The position numbers and the translations under genes were made by a program. The notes below the pieces were generated by a model, which was given only the letters and a program-made list of their open reading frames with translations, was not told the DNA's origin and searched no databases. Below, one piece after another: positions 17,518 through 25,862 of a stretch of DNA of 64,000 nucleotides. Origin of the DNA: Anaerolineae bacterium (GTDB taxonomy: Bacteria > Chloroflexota > Anaerolineae > Promineifilales > Promineifilaceae); contig JAHDWJ010000009.1 in the NCBI GenBank assembly GCA_023384415.1, positions 1 through 64,000 of the forward strand, written 5' to 3'. The stretch's first letter is position 1. Every line of letters starts with the position of its first letter.

Positions 17518-19782
17518 GCTGTCTGCTTGTAAGACGGCCAGGACACGCGGAGGTGTCATGGGTAAATCAGTAACCCGTTTGCCGGTAGCGTCCCGAATGG
17601 CATTGGCGATAGCGGCCGCGGTCGCAATAATGGGCGGTTCCCCCGCCCCTTTAGCCCCATACGGCCCATGTTCCGAAGCTACCTCAACCGTTACCACTTC
17701 AATTTGCCCTACCGCCTGGGCAAAGTTAGGCACCGTGTAATCCATCCATGAACCAGTAAGAAGCTGCCCATTTTCCCCATAAACCAGCCCTTCATATAAA
17801 GCAAACCCAACCCCTTGCATCGCTCCGCCAACAATTTGTCCCCGCAGCGTTAGCGGGTTGATCACCTGGCCTACATCTTGCACCAACACCAGCCGGTGAA
17901 CCAACACCTGCCCCGTCTCCTCGTCTACAGATACCTCAGCCAACTGGGCGCAGAAGCCAGGTGAGTTTGTGGTATTTGCATAGCGCCCTTGCCCAACAAC
18001 GGGGGCATAGCGGCTGCCAAACTGCATCGTCTTCTGCGCAATCTCTTTCAGGGTGATCTGTTTATCGGGCACCCCACGCACCTGGACTGCCCCGTTGACA
18101 ATTTCCAAATCAGCCGGGTCTGCCTCAAACATCTGTCCGGCAATTTCCAGAGTTTGGGCACGGGCGGCCTGGGCGGCCTGAATGACGGACGGGCCGATCA
18201 TATAAGTTGCTTTGCTGCCCCCAGTAGAACCAGCAAAACTACTGGTGGCCGTGTCCCCGGCCACAACGCGCACCCGTTCCGGACTGACACCAAACGCTTC
18301 AGCCGCTAATAATTGAAAGCCGACAGCCGTGCCGGTCAAGTCTACCCAGCCAATACGTAGTTCGATCAGGCCATCTTTTTCTAACAGGCAGGTGGCGGAG
18401 GAAGGTTCAACTCCTCCCGGCCATCCGCCTACAGCAACGCCAATGCCCCGCCCCTGGGCACGGGCTTGTTCCCGGTTCACCCAGGCAGGATGTTGCTGTA
18501 CCGTTTCTAAAACTTCATGCAGCCCTATTTTGGACCAGGGCCGGCCATTGGCCATGGGATCTCCGGTGAGTGAGGCGTATTTCTGGCGCAAGGTTAGTGG
18601 GTCGAGGTTGAGCTGGCGAGCCAGATCGTCCAGGGTGCTTTCCAGGGCGTAAAATGCTTGAACGGCTCCCGGAGCGCGGTACGCGCCAACGGATGGTTTG
18701 AAGGAGAGAACGCTGGTGAAGTTGATGAGCAAGTTGGGAATCTGGTAGGCACTCCCCAAAAGAAAGGCGGCGATGCCGTGAAACCCTGGGTAACATCCCT
18801 CGTCGAATTTAATATCAGCCCACAGGGCGGTGATTTTGCCGTCATGAGTGCCACCTAGTTTAAGATGGAATTGGGAGGCCGGGGCAGGGTTGGCGGCCGC
18901 CATATCTTCTTGCCGGGTTAGCACTAATTTAACCGGCCGCCCGACGACCCTGGCTACCAGAGCTGCTAACGGTTGGTAAAGCTCATATTTGCCGCCAAAG
19001 CCGCCTCCTACCGGGGTAGCAATTACCCGGACATCGGTTTCTCGTACACCTAAAACGTTGGCGACCCCTTCACGAACAGGAAAAGGGGCCTGGGTGCTGG
19101 TCCAGACAGTTGCCCCACCACTTAATGGGTCAGGCATGACGATGGTGGCCTGGGTTTCCAGATAGCTGTGGTGGACGAAGGGAATGGTGAAATGGCGTTC
19201 GACGATGATGTCTGCTTCAGTCAGCCCATCCTCAATGTTGCCCCGCTGGTAGCTGTTTTGGTTGCCGATGTTGCTGGGTTCGCCTCGCTCTTCGCCCCCA
19301 GTGGCGACATCGGCTCCGTGCGCGGCCGCTTCCCCAGTATCTCCTGGTTTGCCCCCAGGCCAAACCAGGGGGGCCCCGGGGGCCAATAGCTCAGTGATGG
19401 TGGCGGCCGCGGGCAATGGTTCGTAATCTACCAGAACCAACTCTATGGCATCAGCGGCTGCGGCCGCAGTTTCGGCCAATACCAGAGCTACAGGTTGACC
19501 AGGAAAGATGACGCGGCCGCGAGCCAATAGCAAATGAGGACGGTTGTCTGGGGGTATATCAGGTAAATCATCTGCGGTGAGAACGGCCACAACCCCAGGA
19601 AACGATAAGGCCGTTGTTTTATCAACGGCCACAATGCGGGCATGAGGATACGGGCTGGTTACAAAGCGGCCATGCACCATACCCGGCAAAGATAAATCAG
19701 GGGCATACCGGAGTTGTCCCGTTACCCGTTCTCGACCATCTAACAACGGTGTGGGCCGGCCAATTGCTTGAAAACGTGTCAT
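17503..19782 (-). CDS. Xanthine dehydrogenase/CO-dehydrogenase-type molybdopterin-binding large subunit
   Basis: A 759-residue molybdenum hydroxylase large subunit. The N-terminal a/b hammerhead domain (RVTGQLRYAPDLSLPGMVHG) is followed by molybdopterin-binding parts, including GGGFGGKYELYQPLAALVA near residue 260, AYRAPGAVQAFYALE and, near the end, GAKGAGEPPIIATAAAIANA with the general-base Glu. An insertion near residues 140-170 carries two of the abundant octamers. The FAD and [2Fe-2S] subunits normally encoded alongside are absent, so it is either an orphan subunit or complemented from elsewhere. Substrate unknown. The last codons lie in the 103-bp repeat. Confidence 0.9.
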   Translation of the reverse strand: MTRFQAIGRPTPLLDGRERVTGQLRYAPDLSLPGMVHGRFVTSPYPHARIVAVDKTTALSFPGVVAVLTADDLPDIPPDNRPHLLLARGRVIFPGQPVALVLAETAAAAADAIELVLVDYEPLPAAATITELLAPGAPLVWPGGKPGDTGEAAAHGADVATGGEERGEPSNIGNQNSYQRGNIEDGLTEADIIVERHFTIPFVHHSYLETQATIVMPDPLSGGATVWTSTQAPFPVREGVANVLGVRETDVRVIATPVGGGFGGKYELYQPLAALVARVVGRPVKLVLTRQEDMAAANPAPASQFHLKLGGTHDGKITALWADIKFDEGCYPGFHGIAAFLLGSAYQIPNLLINFTSVLSFKPSVGAYRAPGAVQAFYALESTLDDLARQLNLDPLTLRQKYASLTGDPMANGRPWSKIGLHEVLETVQQHPAWVNREQARAQGRGIGVAVGGWPGGVEPSSATCLLEKDGLIELRIGWVDLTGTAVGFQLLAAEAFGVSPERVRVVAGDTATSSFAGSTGGSKATYMIGPSVIQAAQAARAQTLEIAGQMFEADPADLEIVNGAVQVRGVPDKQITLKEIAQKTMQFGSRYAPVVGQGRYANTTNSPGFCAQLAEVSVDEETGQVLVHRLVLVQDVGQVINPLTLRGQIVGGAMQGVGFALYEGLVYGENGQLLTGSWMDYTVPNFAQAVGQIEVVTVEVASEHGPYGAKGAGEPPIIATAAAIANAIRDATGKRVTDLPMTPPRVLAVLQADSVSSQ

Positions 19783-19900
19783 AAAAAGCTCCCTTGTAAA
19801 TCGAACTTCCAGTTCGATACGCGATTTTCTAAAGCGCGTTACAAATTTTCATTCGTGGTGATGTGCCACCGCTCATGAAATATCCTGTAGAAGATGAATT

Positions 19901-19921
19901 ATGAAGAATGAAGAATGAAAG
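19901..19921. repeat. Heptamer tandem repeat (ATGAAGA x3)
   Basis: ATGAAGA, ATGAAGA, ATGAAAG in tandem downstream of the phosphatase gene. Similar ATGAAGG-type arrays lie near 17373-17395 and 37757-37775. The spacer also has TCGAACT-TCC-AGTTCGA, a 7-bp stem, near 19800-19817. Confidence 0.75.
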
Positions 19922-19938
19922 CTGCTCTAAACTCGGAA

Positions 19939-20568
19939 CTAGAAATTCAAATGATTCGTCCGATTATGGTAACGCAGCCGCCAGGTTTCGCGGGCAGCAT
20001 GGGCCACATATTCAATATAAGTCACCCCCGTATTGCTTGTCCACGCCTCACAGCGGCGATACGGGCCGGTGTTGTAGATATGGTCTAATACGGCCTCAAC
20101 AACACCGGCATGGCACACCGCTATAATGGAATCTTCCCGGTGAAGATTCACCATATCTTGCACAAAACTGCCCACCCGAGTGCGAAAGTGCATAAAACTT
20201 TCCCCTTCATCAACATTGGGGGTAATGCTGTCAAACGGAATCTGGCTACCCCAAATAGAGCCATAAGCCGGCAGTTCCTCGTTGGGCCAGGGAGTGTGAT
20301 CCAGCCGGTTTAACCCAATTTCGCGTAGACGATCCTCAAAAAGCAGGGGGAGTTGATATGTTTCGCTCAGGGGCATGGCTGTTTCTATGGCTCGCTGCAT
20401 ACTGCTGCAATAGATAGCTTTAGGAGTAGTAACTTTGCTTGGCAGCCAGTGAGCTAACGCGGCCGCCTGTTCCTTTCCTTTTTCTGTTAGTCCGACATCC
20501 CTATTGCCGCCTTGCCAATCAGGGAGATTGAGAAGACTTTGACCGTGCCGAATAAGAAATAAGTGCAT
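19939..20568 (-). CDS. Histidine phosphatase (phosphoglycerate-mutase-like)
   Basis: A 209-residue enzyme. The catalytic RHG is at residues 7-9 (FLIRHGQSLLN), the second arginine sits in CSSMQRAIETA, the proton-donor Glu is probably in RLREIGLNR and the second histidine is in IAVCHAGVVEAVLDHI. This is the histidine phosphatase branch 1 fold; many members dephosphorylate small molecules and substrate cannot be inferred. A second, different member is at 24719-25246. Confidence 0.9.
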   Translation of the reverse strand: MHLFLIRHGQSLLNLPDWQGGNRDVGLTEKGKEQAAALAHWLPSKVTTPKAIYCSSMQRAIETAMPLSETYQLPLLFEDRLREIGLNRLDHTPWPNEELPAYGSIWGSQIPFDSITPNVDEGESFMHFRTRVGSFVQDMVNLHREDSIIAVCHAGVVEAVLDHIYNTGPYRRCEAWTSNTGVTYIEYVAHAARETWRLRYHNRTNHLNF

Positions 20569-20824
20569 GTGTACTCCTTGTTGGGGGATGATATACTATT
20601 ATGCCATGTTGCTAACCGTATGCCTAACTGGGCAGGTTTATCACTTGTGATTTTGTGCCTCTGGTTGGCTGCTCGCAACAATGGCCTTGTTCGATCCTTT
20701 AGATATTCTCCGACTGTGTACTTTATCTTAGCGGTAGTCTGTAACAGGTGTTCAGCTGTTCTAAATTTGTCCTTTTGAGCTGATACCAGCCTACTGACAA
20801 CTGTTTATTGATATTACCCCTAGA

Positions 20825-23500
20825 ATGGAAGCAAATTCCACCTCTGTTCAAGACCCGATTGACCAATCCGATCTGCAAAAGCAGCTTTTTGCCAATCTTG
20901 TTGCCGTTAATCGGGCTATCATCTCCCGGCTTTCTCTTCAAGAGACATTGCAAAATGTCATGAATATCGCTATGAAACTGACCCGTGCTGAAGAAGCTGG
21001 ACTGTTTTTAGTAGATGATGAGGGGGTTGTCACCTATTCTATTTTTTCTAGCCACATAAATACAATTTACCATGATCCACGGTACATTGGCTTGATCATG
21101 GACCAGGGATTGGCGGGCTGGGTGCTGCGTCACAAACAAATGGCGTTAGTTCTTGACACCCTGATAGATGATCGGTGGCTTGATTTGCCAGATGATGATG
21201 TTGTTCATCGTTCAGCCCTGGTCATCCCCATTATCAATGATGGGCGTACTGTAGGGGTATTGACTCTGACCCATTCTGAGGCCGATCATTTTAGTCAGGA
21301 TGATGCAATTTTTATGCTCGCGGCCGCGGACCAACTTGCTCTGGCTCTCTACAATGCTCAGGTTTATGAAGAGCAGCGACGCCAAACTGAACGGCTCAAC
21401 ACCCTGTACACCGTATTACAAACCGTAGGCGCCCATCTAGATCCCAACACCGCTGTTGAGGCCGCCGTCAGCAAAGTTACCGAACTCACCGGTTGGCCGG
21501 CGGTAACTATCTCTCTCCCTGATGAAACCCAAACCTATTTGATCAACATTGCCACCTCTGGCACCATCGCCATTGCCCACAGCCGCCGCCGGATCGCCAA
21601 CCAGGGCATTACCGGCCGTGCTTTTCGTACTCAGCAAACGCAATACGTTCCTGATGTCAGCGCGGACCCAGATTATTACATGGGGCATCCCTCTGTACGG
21701 AGTGAGATGGCTTTGCCACTGCGAAGCGGGCGTGAAACTTTGGGGGTGTTTGATGTGTCTAGCGATCATCTACATGCTTTTAATCAGCATGATATTGCCC
21801 TGGCTGAATCCCTGGCCGAAACCATTGCCCTTGCCCTGAGCAATGCCCGTCTCTATGCTGAAACCCAACGCCGCCTTTCTGAACAGACTACCCTACGCCA
21901 GGCTAACAGCCTCATTTCTTCTACCCTGGATCTATCAACCGTGTTTTATCTCATCGCTGAGCAGTTGTGTCATGCCCTTAATGTCACCAGTGTCTACGTG
22001 TGTGATTTTTCTGGCCACAACGATCAAGTCACCGTTTTGGCCGAATATTATGGCCCCGAAGCCAATGAAAAAGAAAGACAATCGGATCTTTATCACCAAT
22101 ATGATCTGCGACAATTTTCCCCTGGTACTGTGGAAGCGTTAATACAAGGGCGAATTCAGATGATGCACCGGGATGATCCTGCCCTAGGAGATTCAATGCG
22201 GGCTCACTTGGTGATGTATGGGGGGAATTCTATTCTTAACGTACCTTTTCAGGTTGGGGGGGGGACATTGGCCTATGCCGCTTTATGGGAGAGCCGCCGC
22301 CGCCGCATTTTTAACCAGGATGAAATTTCTCTCTGTTTAGGCATTGCCCAACATGCCGCTATTGCGATGCGCCATGCCCAACTATTTCGCACCATTACAG
22401 AGGAACGCGGCCGCCTGCAAACGTTGATCGAATCCAGCCGTGACGGTCTCATCCTCATTGGCGTTAATCACAACATCCTGGTAATAAATGAATTAGCTCT
22501 CCACACCCTTCATATTCCCAACCAGACAGGGCATTGGGTAGGGCGATCCACGGGGCACCTCATTTTCCATTTGCGCCATCAGGCCCGACCAGCCGCCCAC
22601 ACCTTGCTCACTGAAAGCCGACGTATCGTCAACGGCAACGAACCCCCTAGCGAAGGAGAGTTTGATGTGCAGGGGCGGACTATTCATTGGCTTAACCTGC
22701 CCGTTATGTCTGAAGAGATCACCCTGGGGCGACTCTTTGTTCTACGTGATGTAACCAAAGAGCGGGTGGTTGAAAATATGCGTAAAGATTTAATACGTAC
22801 CATGATCCATGATTTTCGTAATCCCCTTACAGCTATCACCGGAACGGTGCAACTACTGGAATTGGGCCTGCCCGGCGCTCCCAATGCCACCCAACGCCAA
22901 CTGTTTGATGTGACCTACAGCACCCTAAAAAAAATGTTACACATGGTCAACAGCATCATGGAAATCAACCAACTTCAGAGCGACCAATTTCCGCTAGATT
23001 ATGAAGTTTTTTCTCTTGAGCAGTTGGTGTATGAAGGGTTGGAGCTGCAAAAACCATTGGCAACCACCCGGCAAATTGCCCTTTCCGCTTCTGTGCCATC
23101 CTCTTTGCCACTGGTTTGGGCTGATCGGACTTTAGTTGAGCGGACATTACGCAACCTGGTGGGTAATGCCCTTAAATTTACCCCAATGGGTGGAGAAGTG
23201 TGGGTGTCTGTGCGGGAGATTGAGGCTTTGCGCGGGAAGAATCCTACCTGGCAAAAACGCCTCTTGGTAGAAGTCAATGACACTGGTACCGGCGTTCCCC
23301 CGACAATGCGTGATCGGCTGTTCCAAAAATTTGCTGTTGGTACCCAACGAGAGCGAGGACATGGGTTAGGGCTGGCTTTTTGTAAGATGGCCATTGAAGC
23401 CCATGGGGAGCAAATCTGGTTTGATGATCACAAAACGCCCCCGTTCAAAACGACGTTTTCGTTCACTCTGCCCATTTACACAGATGCTGGACAGGTGTAA
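20825..23500 (+). CDS. GAF-PAS sensor histidine kinase
   Basis: An 891-residue, apparently soluble kinase. Three GAF domains fill about residues 35-175, 190-340 and 355-515, joined by coiled helices (LYNAQVYEEQRRQTERLNTL, ALSNARLYAETQRRLSEQT). A PAS domain (~525-630) follows, then the HisKA dimer with phospho-acceptor His662 in MIHDFRNPLTAITG, and an HATPase with NALKFTPMGGEV, VNDTGTGVPP and GHGLGLAFCKMAIEAHG. No receiver domain and no neighbouring regulator gene, so it is an orphan; the free receiver at 12995-13378 is a possible partner. GAF ligands are unknown. Confidence 0.93.
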   Translation: MEANSTSVQDPIDQSDLQKQLFANLVAVNRAIISRLSLQETLQNVMNIAMKLTRAEEAGLFLVDDEGVVTYSIFSSHINTIYHDPRYIGLIMDQGLAGWVLRHKQMALVLDTLIDDRWLDLPDDDVVHRSALVIPIINDGRTVGVLTLTHSEADHFSQDDAIFMLAAADQLALALYNAQVYEEQRRQTERLNTLYTVLQTVGAHLDPNTAVEAAVSKVTELTGWPAVTISLPDETQTYLINIATSGTIAIAHSRRRIANQGITGRAFRTQQTQYVPDVSADPDYYMGHPSVRSEMALPLRSGRETLGVFDVSSDHLHAFNQHDIALAESLAETIALALSNARLYAETQRRLSEQTTLRQANSLISSTLDLSTVFYLIAEQLCHALNVTSVYVCDFSGHNDQVTVLAEYYGPEANEKERQSDLYHQYDLRQFSPGTVEALIQGRIQMMHRDDPALGDSMRAHLVMYGGNSILNVPFQVGGGTLAYAALWESRRRRIFNQDEISLCLGIAQHAAIAMRHAQLFRTITEERGRLQTLIESSRDGLILIGVNHNILVINELALHTLHIPNQTGHWVGRSTGHLIFHLRHQARPAAHTLLTESRRIVNGNEPPSEGEFDVQGRTIHWLNLPVMSEEITLGRLFVLRDVTKERVVENMRKDLIRTMIHDFRNPLTAITGTVQLLELGLPGAPNATQRQLFDVTYSTLKKMLHMVNSIMEINQLQSDQFPLDYEVFSLEQLVYEGLELQKPLATTRQIALSASVPSSLPLVWADRTLVERTLRNLVGNALKFTPMGGEVWVSVREIEALRGKNPTWQKRLLVEVNDTGTGVPPTMRDRLFQKFAVGTQRERGHGLGLAFCKMAIEAHGEQIWFDDHKTPPFKTTFSFTLPIYTDAGQV

Positions 23501-23512
23501 TGATCGGATATG

Positions 23513-24595
23513 TCACGCTTCTAGCGGGCGGAAGCCGAACCCGCGAACATCTTCCGCCACGGTCATAATGACAAACGCTTTTGGGTCTTGCCGTTTAACT
23601 AATTCTCGCACCCGGCTTTTTTGCCGACTGTTCACCACACACATCATTACCCCATGTTCCTCACCGGTGTACATCCCTTTGCCTTGAAGCAGGGTCACGC
23701 CACGTCCTAACTCTTTCATTAACGACCGGCTTACCGACTCTACCTGATCAGAAATGATATAGGCCAGGTGATTGTGGGATTCTAACCGTAAATGGGGTAT
23801 CAGTGTCCCCAAATCTACATCCAATGCTTCCCAGGTAGCTCTGCGGAAACGATGATACAGGCTGGCAAAGAGGCCATCATCTCCCCCTTCAAATACCTCA
23901 CCCGTTGAAGCCCGTAAGTCAGCCGTAAAAAGCCCCAATCCTACCAGGGCCCCGTTGAACAAAAAACCAATGAGAATCATTACCCAGCCGGGAATAGGAC
24001 CAACGGCGGAGCGGGCTAAAAATTCGTTGATAGATGGGCCAGCGGTGGGGTGAACCCACACTTTAAGAATCCAGCTAAAGGCTAAAATCATAAAGATAGG
24101 GGCGTAGTTACGTCGGTAACGTCGGCCCAAGGCTTCTAATAAGGTGATGGGAAAAGTGGGGTTTTTTAGACTTTGGGTCAGTCGGTTGGCCCAATCAGAA
24201 TGGGGGAGAAAGGGGGGGGAGAGCAGGGCGCAAAAAAAATTTTCTTCCAGAATCCGTACACGCATAGCCCATAGTTCATAATAACGGTAACGACGGGCTT
24301 CGATAAAGAGGAAAAGGAGAACTAAAAACGTATCTACCAGAATAACCAGAGGGGTGTTGTCCACGCTGCTAAAGGCAAAACTCAGGGCTGCACCGGTGGT
24401 GACAACGGCCCAGTTGGTCGTGGCATCCAGGCGCATTCGCCAGGTGTTAGAGCGGTTTACTTCTCCCCGGTAGAAATGAACCATGGCGGTATTAAAATCA
24501 CTGCTGCGTAATCCCTGGCCGGCAAACTGCCATAAATGTTCCAGGTCTATGTTGCTGGCGGCCGCGTCATCAAGAGGTGTATCAGGGGTATTCAT
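23513..24595 (-). CDS. DUF2270 membrane protein with C-terminal DUF2179-like domain
   Basis: A 360-residue membrane protein. The first ~240 residues match DUF2270 (FNTAMVHFYRGEVNRSNTWR, ATTNWAVVTTGAALSFAFSS, FLFIEARRYRYYELWAMRVR) with about four spans. The last ~75 residues (VTLLQGKGMYTGEEHGVMMC, then FVIMTVAEDVRGFGF) resemble DUF2179, a small cytoplasmic domain usually attached to YitT-type membrane proteins. Start: ATG at 24595, with AGGAG a few bases upstream. Function unknown. Confidence 0.8.
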   Translation of the reverse strand: MNTPDTPLDDAAASNIDLEHLWQFAGQGLRSSDFNTAMVHFYRGEVNRSNTWRMRLDATTNWAVVTTGAALSFAFSSVDNTPLVILVDTFLVLLFLFIEARRYRYYELWAMRVRILEENFFCALLSPPFLPHSDWANRLTQSLKNPTFPITLLEALGRRYRRNYAPIFMILAFSWILKVWVHPTAGPSINEFLARSAVGPIPGWVMILIGFLFNGALVGLGLFTADLRASTGEVFEGGDDGLFASLYHRFRRATWEALDVDLGTLIPHLRLESHNHLAYIISDQVESVSRSLMKELGRGVTLLQGKGMYTGEEHGVMMCVVNSRQKSRVRELVKRQDPKAFVIMTVAEDVRGFGFRPLEA

Positions 24596-24718
24596 CATTT
24601 GGCTCCTATTGTAGGGTTGAGGTTTCAAGAGTGAGGCGTGAGAACCATAAAGTTCCAGACCTGCCCAATGGCAAGCTGATTCCATTATATACAGCCCAAG
24701 AAGATAGGGGAGGGGGGG

Positions 24719-25246
24719 TCAGGCAGGGTCGCCGGGGTTGAAGATCAGGGTGATCTGCCAGATGTCGTTGGTTTGGGTTAGCTGCCAGACACCGCCCAGG
24801 GGGGTTGTGGCCCCACCAAAGTATCGGTGGCCGGAGAGGTCCAGGGTATCTTGGGTGAGGTGACGCAGTAACTGCTCAATGGGGCCACCGTGGGAAATGA
24901 ACGCGGCCGCACCCTCTCCTTTCCCATTTTCCATCACCGTTTGCCAAAACGCTACCATGCGCTGACGAATATCAGCGGCCGGAGTGCCCCGTTCCCATTC
25001 ACGCAAGGCCTCACTTTCCCATGAAGGTTGACCCAGGTGGCGGGCAATCACAGCCGCCGTTTCCAACGCCCGCTGCAAAGGTGAGTGGTATAACCGGCAG
25101 ATCTCCTTGTCAGCTAAAAATTGGGCTGTGTGCCGGGCTTGAATATACCCGTCTGGAGCCAGTGAGGGGCCGGGGGCAACATCATAACGCAGATGGCTGT
25201 TCCGCTCTGGGGCGGCGTGGCGAACTAAGTAAGCGATTTTGGGCAT
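24719..25246 (-). CDS. Histidine phosphatase family protein
   Basis: A 175-residue, short member of the phosphoglycerate-mutase-like family. Motifs: YLVRHAAPERNS (residues 6-17), YHSPLQRALETAAVIA, LREWERGTPA and FISHGGPIEQLLRHL with the second catalytic histidine. RHA replaces the usual RHG, a common variation. Function in the cell is unknown. It is separate from the 209-residue paralogue at 19939-20568. Confidence 0.88.
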   Translation of the reverse strand: MPKIAYLVRHAAPERNSHLRYDVAPGPSLAPDGYIQARHTAQFLADKEICRLYHSPLQRALETAAVIARHLGQPSWESEALREWERGTPAADIRQRMVAFWQTVMENGKGEGAAAFISHGGPIEQLLRHLTQDTLDLSGHRYFGGATTPLGGVWQLTQTNDIWQITLIFNPGDPA

Positions 25247-25335
25247 TTGTATATTTGTACAGCCGAAGACGAGAAGACGAGGGGTAGAAGACGGAAGATT
25301 TTTATTCGTCCGTCATCTGCCCTCGAGCAAATCTT

Positions 25336-25438
25336 GGTAACATCTAAGTAAAACGTGTAACCTTCGGAAGGTTTGACCCAAGAGCTTGCCCATTGCACAA
25401 ACCTTCCGAAGGTTTGCCCCAACTTATCGAGAAGATAC
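25336..25438. repeat. 103-bp hairpin repeat, copy 2
   Basis: Same length and ends as 17415-17517, with AACCTTCGGAAGGTT and AACCTTCCGAAGGTT as complementary arms about 35 bp apart. Differences between copies are scattered substitutions without gaps. It lies between a phosphatase gene and the small membrane peptide gene; the spacer 25247-25460 contains nothing else I recognise. Confidence 0.88.
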
Positions 25439-25460
25439 AAATATTGGTTCAAACTCCCCC

Positions 25461-25538
25461 CTAATCGGGGAAGTAACGGGGTAAAATAATTGCCGCTACC
25501 ATGAGCAAACCAATGAGGATAAAAATTGCCGTAACCAT
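25461..25538 (-). CDS. 25-residue single-span membrane peptide
   Basis: A tiny gene with a good start: AAAGGAG lies 7 bp before the ATG. The peptide starts MVTAIFILIGLLMVAAIIL and ends PRYFPD, almost one membrane helix with a short tail. A TATAAT-like box lies at 25585-25590 on the same strand, which would give a short leader. A longer reading from 25703 exists, but its added sequence has no features. Small peptides of this kind often bind membrane complexes; no partner is evident. Unknown function. Confidence 0.55.
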   Translation of the reverse strand: MVTAIFILIGLLMVAAIILPRYFPD

Positions 25539-25704
25539 AAACAAACTCCTTTGCCAGATTTTAGGGTGTCGTTGACGAACGCAGATTATACTGGGAAAAG
25601 GCATAATCTGACATTTTTGGGGGACTGTTTTGCCTCTAATCTTCAGGCTTTGCTCTCCAGCCCCCGATATTTTGCCGCCAAGCTCTTTTATCGGGGTGAA
25701 CACG

Positions 25705-25713
25705 TGCTATAAT
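25705..25713 (+). promoter_or_regulatory. Extended -10 promoter for the subtilase gene
   Basis: TGCTATAAT is an extended -10 element with no good -35 at the usual distance. It would give a leader of roughly 140 nt before the peptidase ATG. The leader contains no riboswitch I recognise. The rest of 25539-25862 shows no gene. Confidence 0.5.
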
Positions 25714-25862
25714 GTGGGGGCTGTTCCTCATGTAGTTGTCTCATTGTAAGATTTGGTTATCCCTTCCACAGTTGCTAAAGCTTAAATGGTCATAGAGATG
25801 GTTTGCATGTATCTCTTTTAATGGTTTTCCCTGTGTAGGGGATTTAGTTTTGGAGGCGTGAA

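Noticed and set aside
12995..23500. Response regulator and GAF histidine kinase as a two-component pair
   Set aside because: They are 7.4 kb apart on opposite strands with unrelated genes between, so pairing cannot be claimed.
25714..25862. A c-di-GMP or other riboswitch in the subtilase leader
   Set aside because: The leader contains a few short stems but no conserved riboswitch core.
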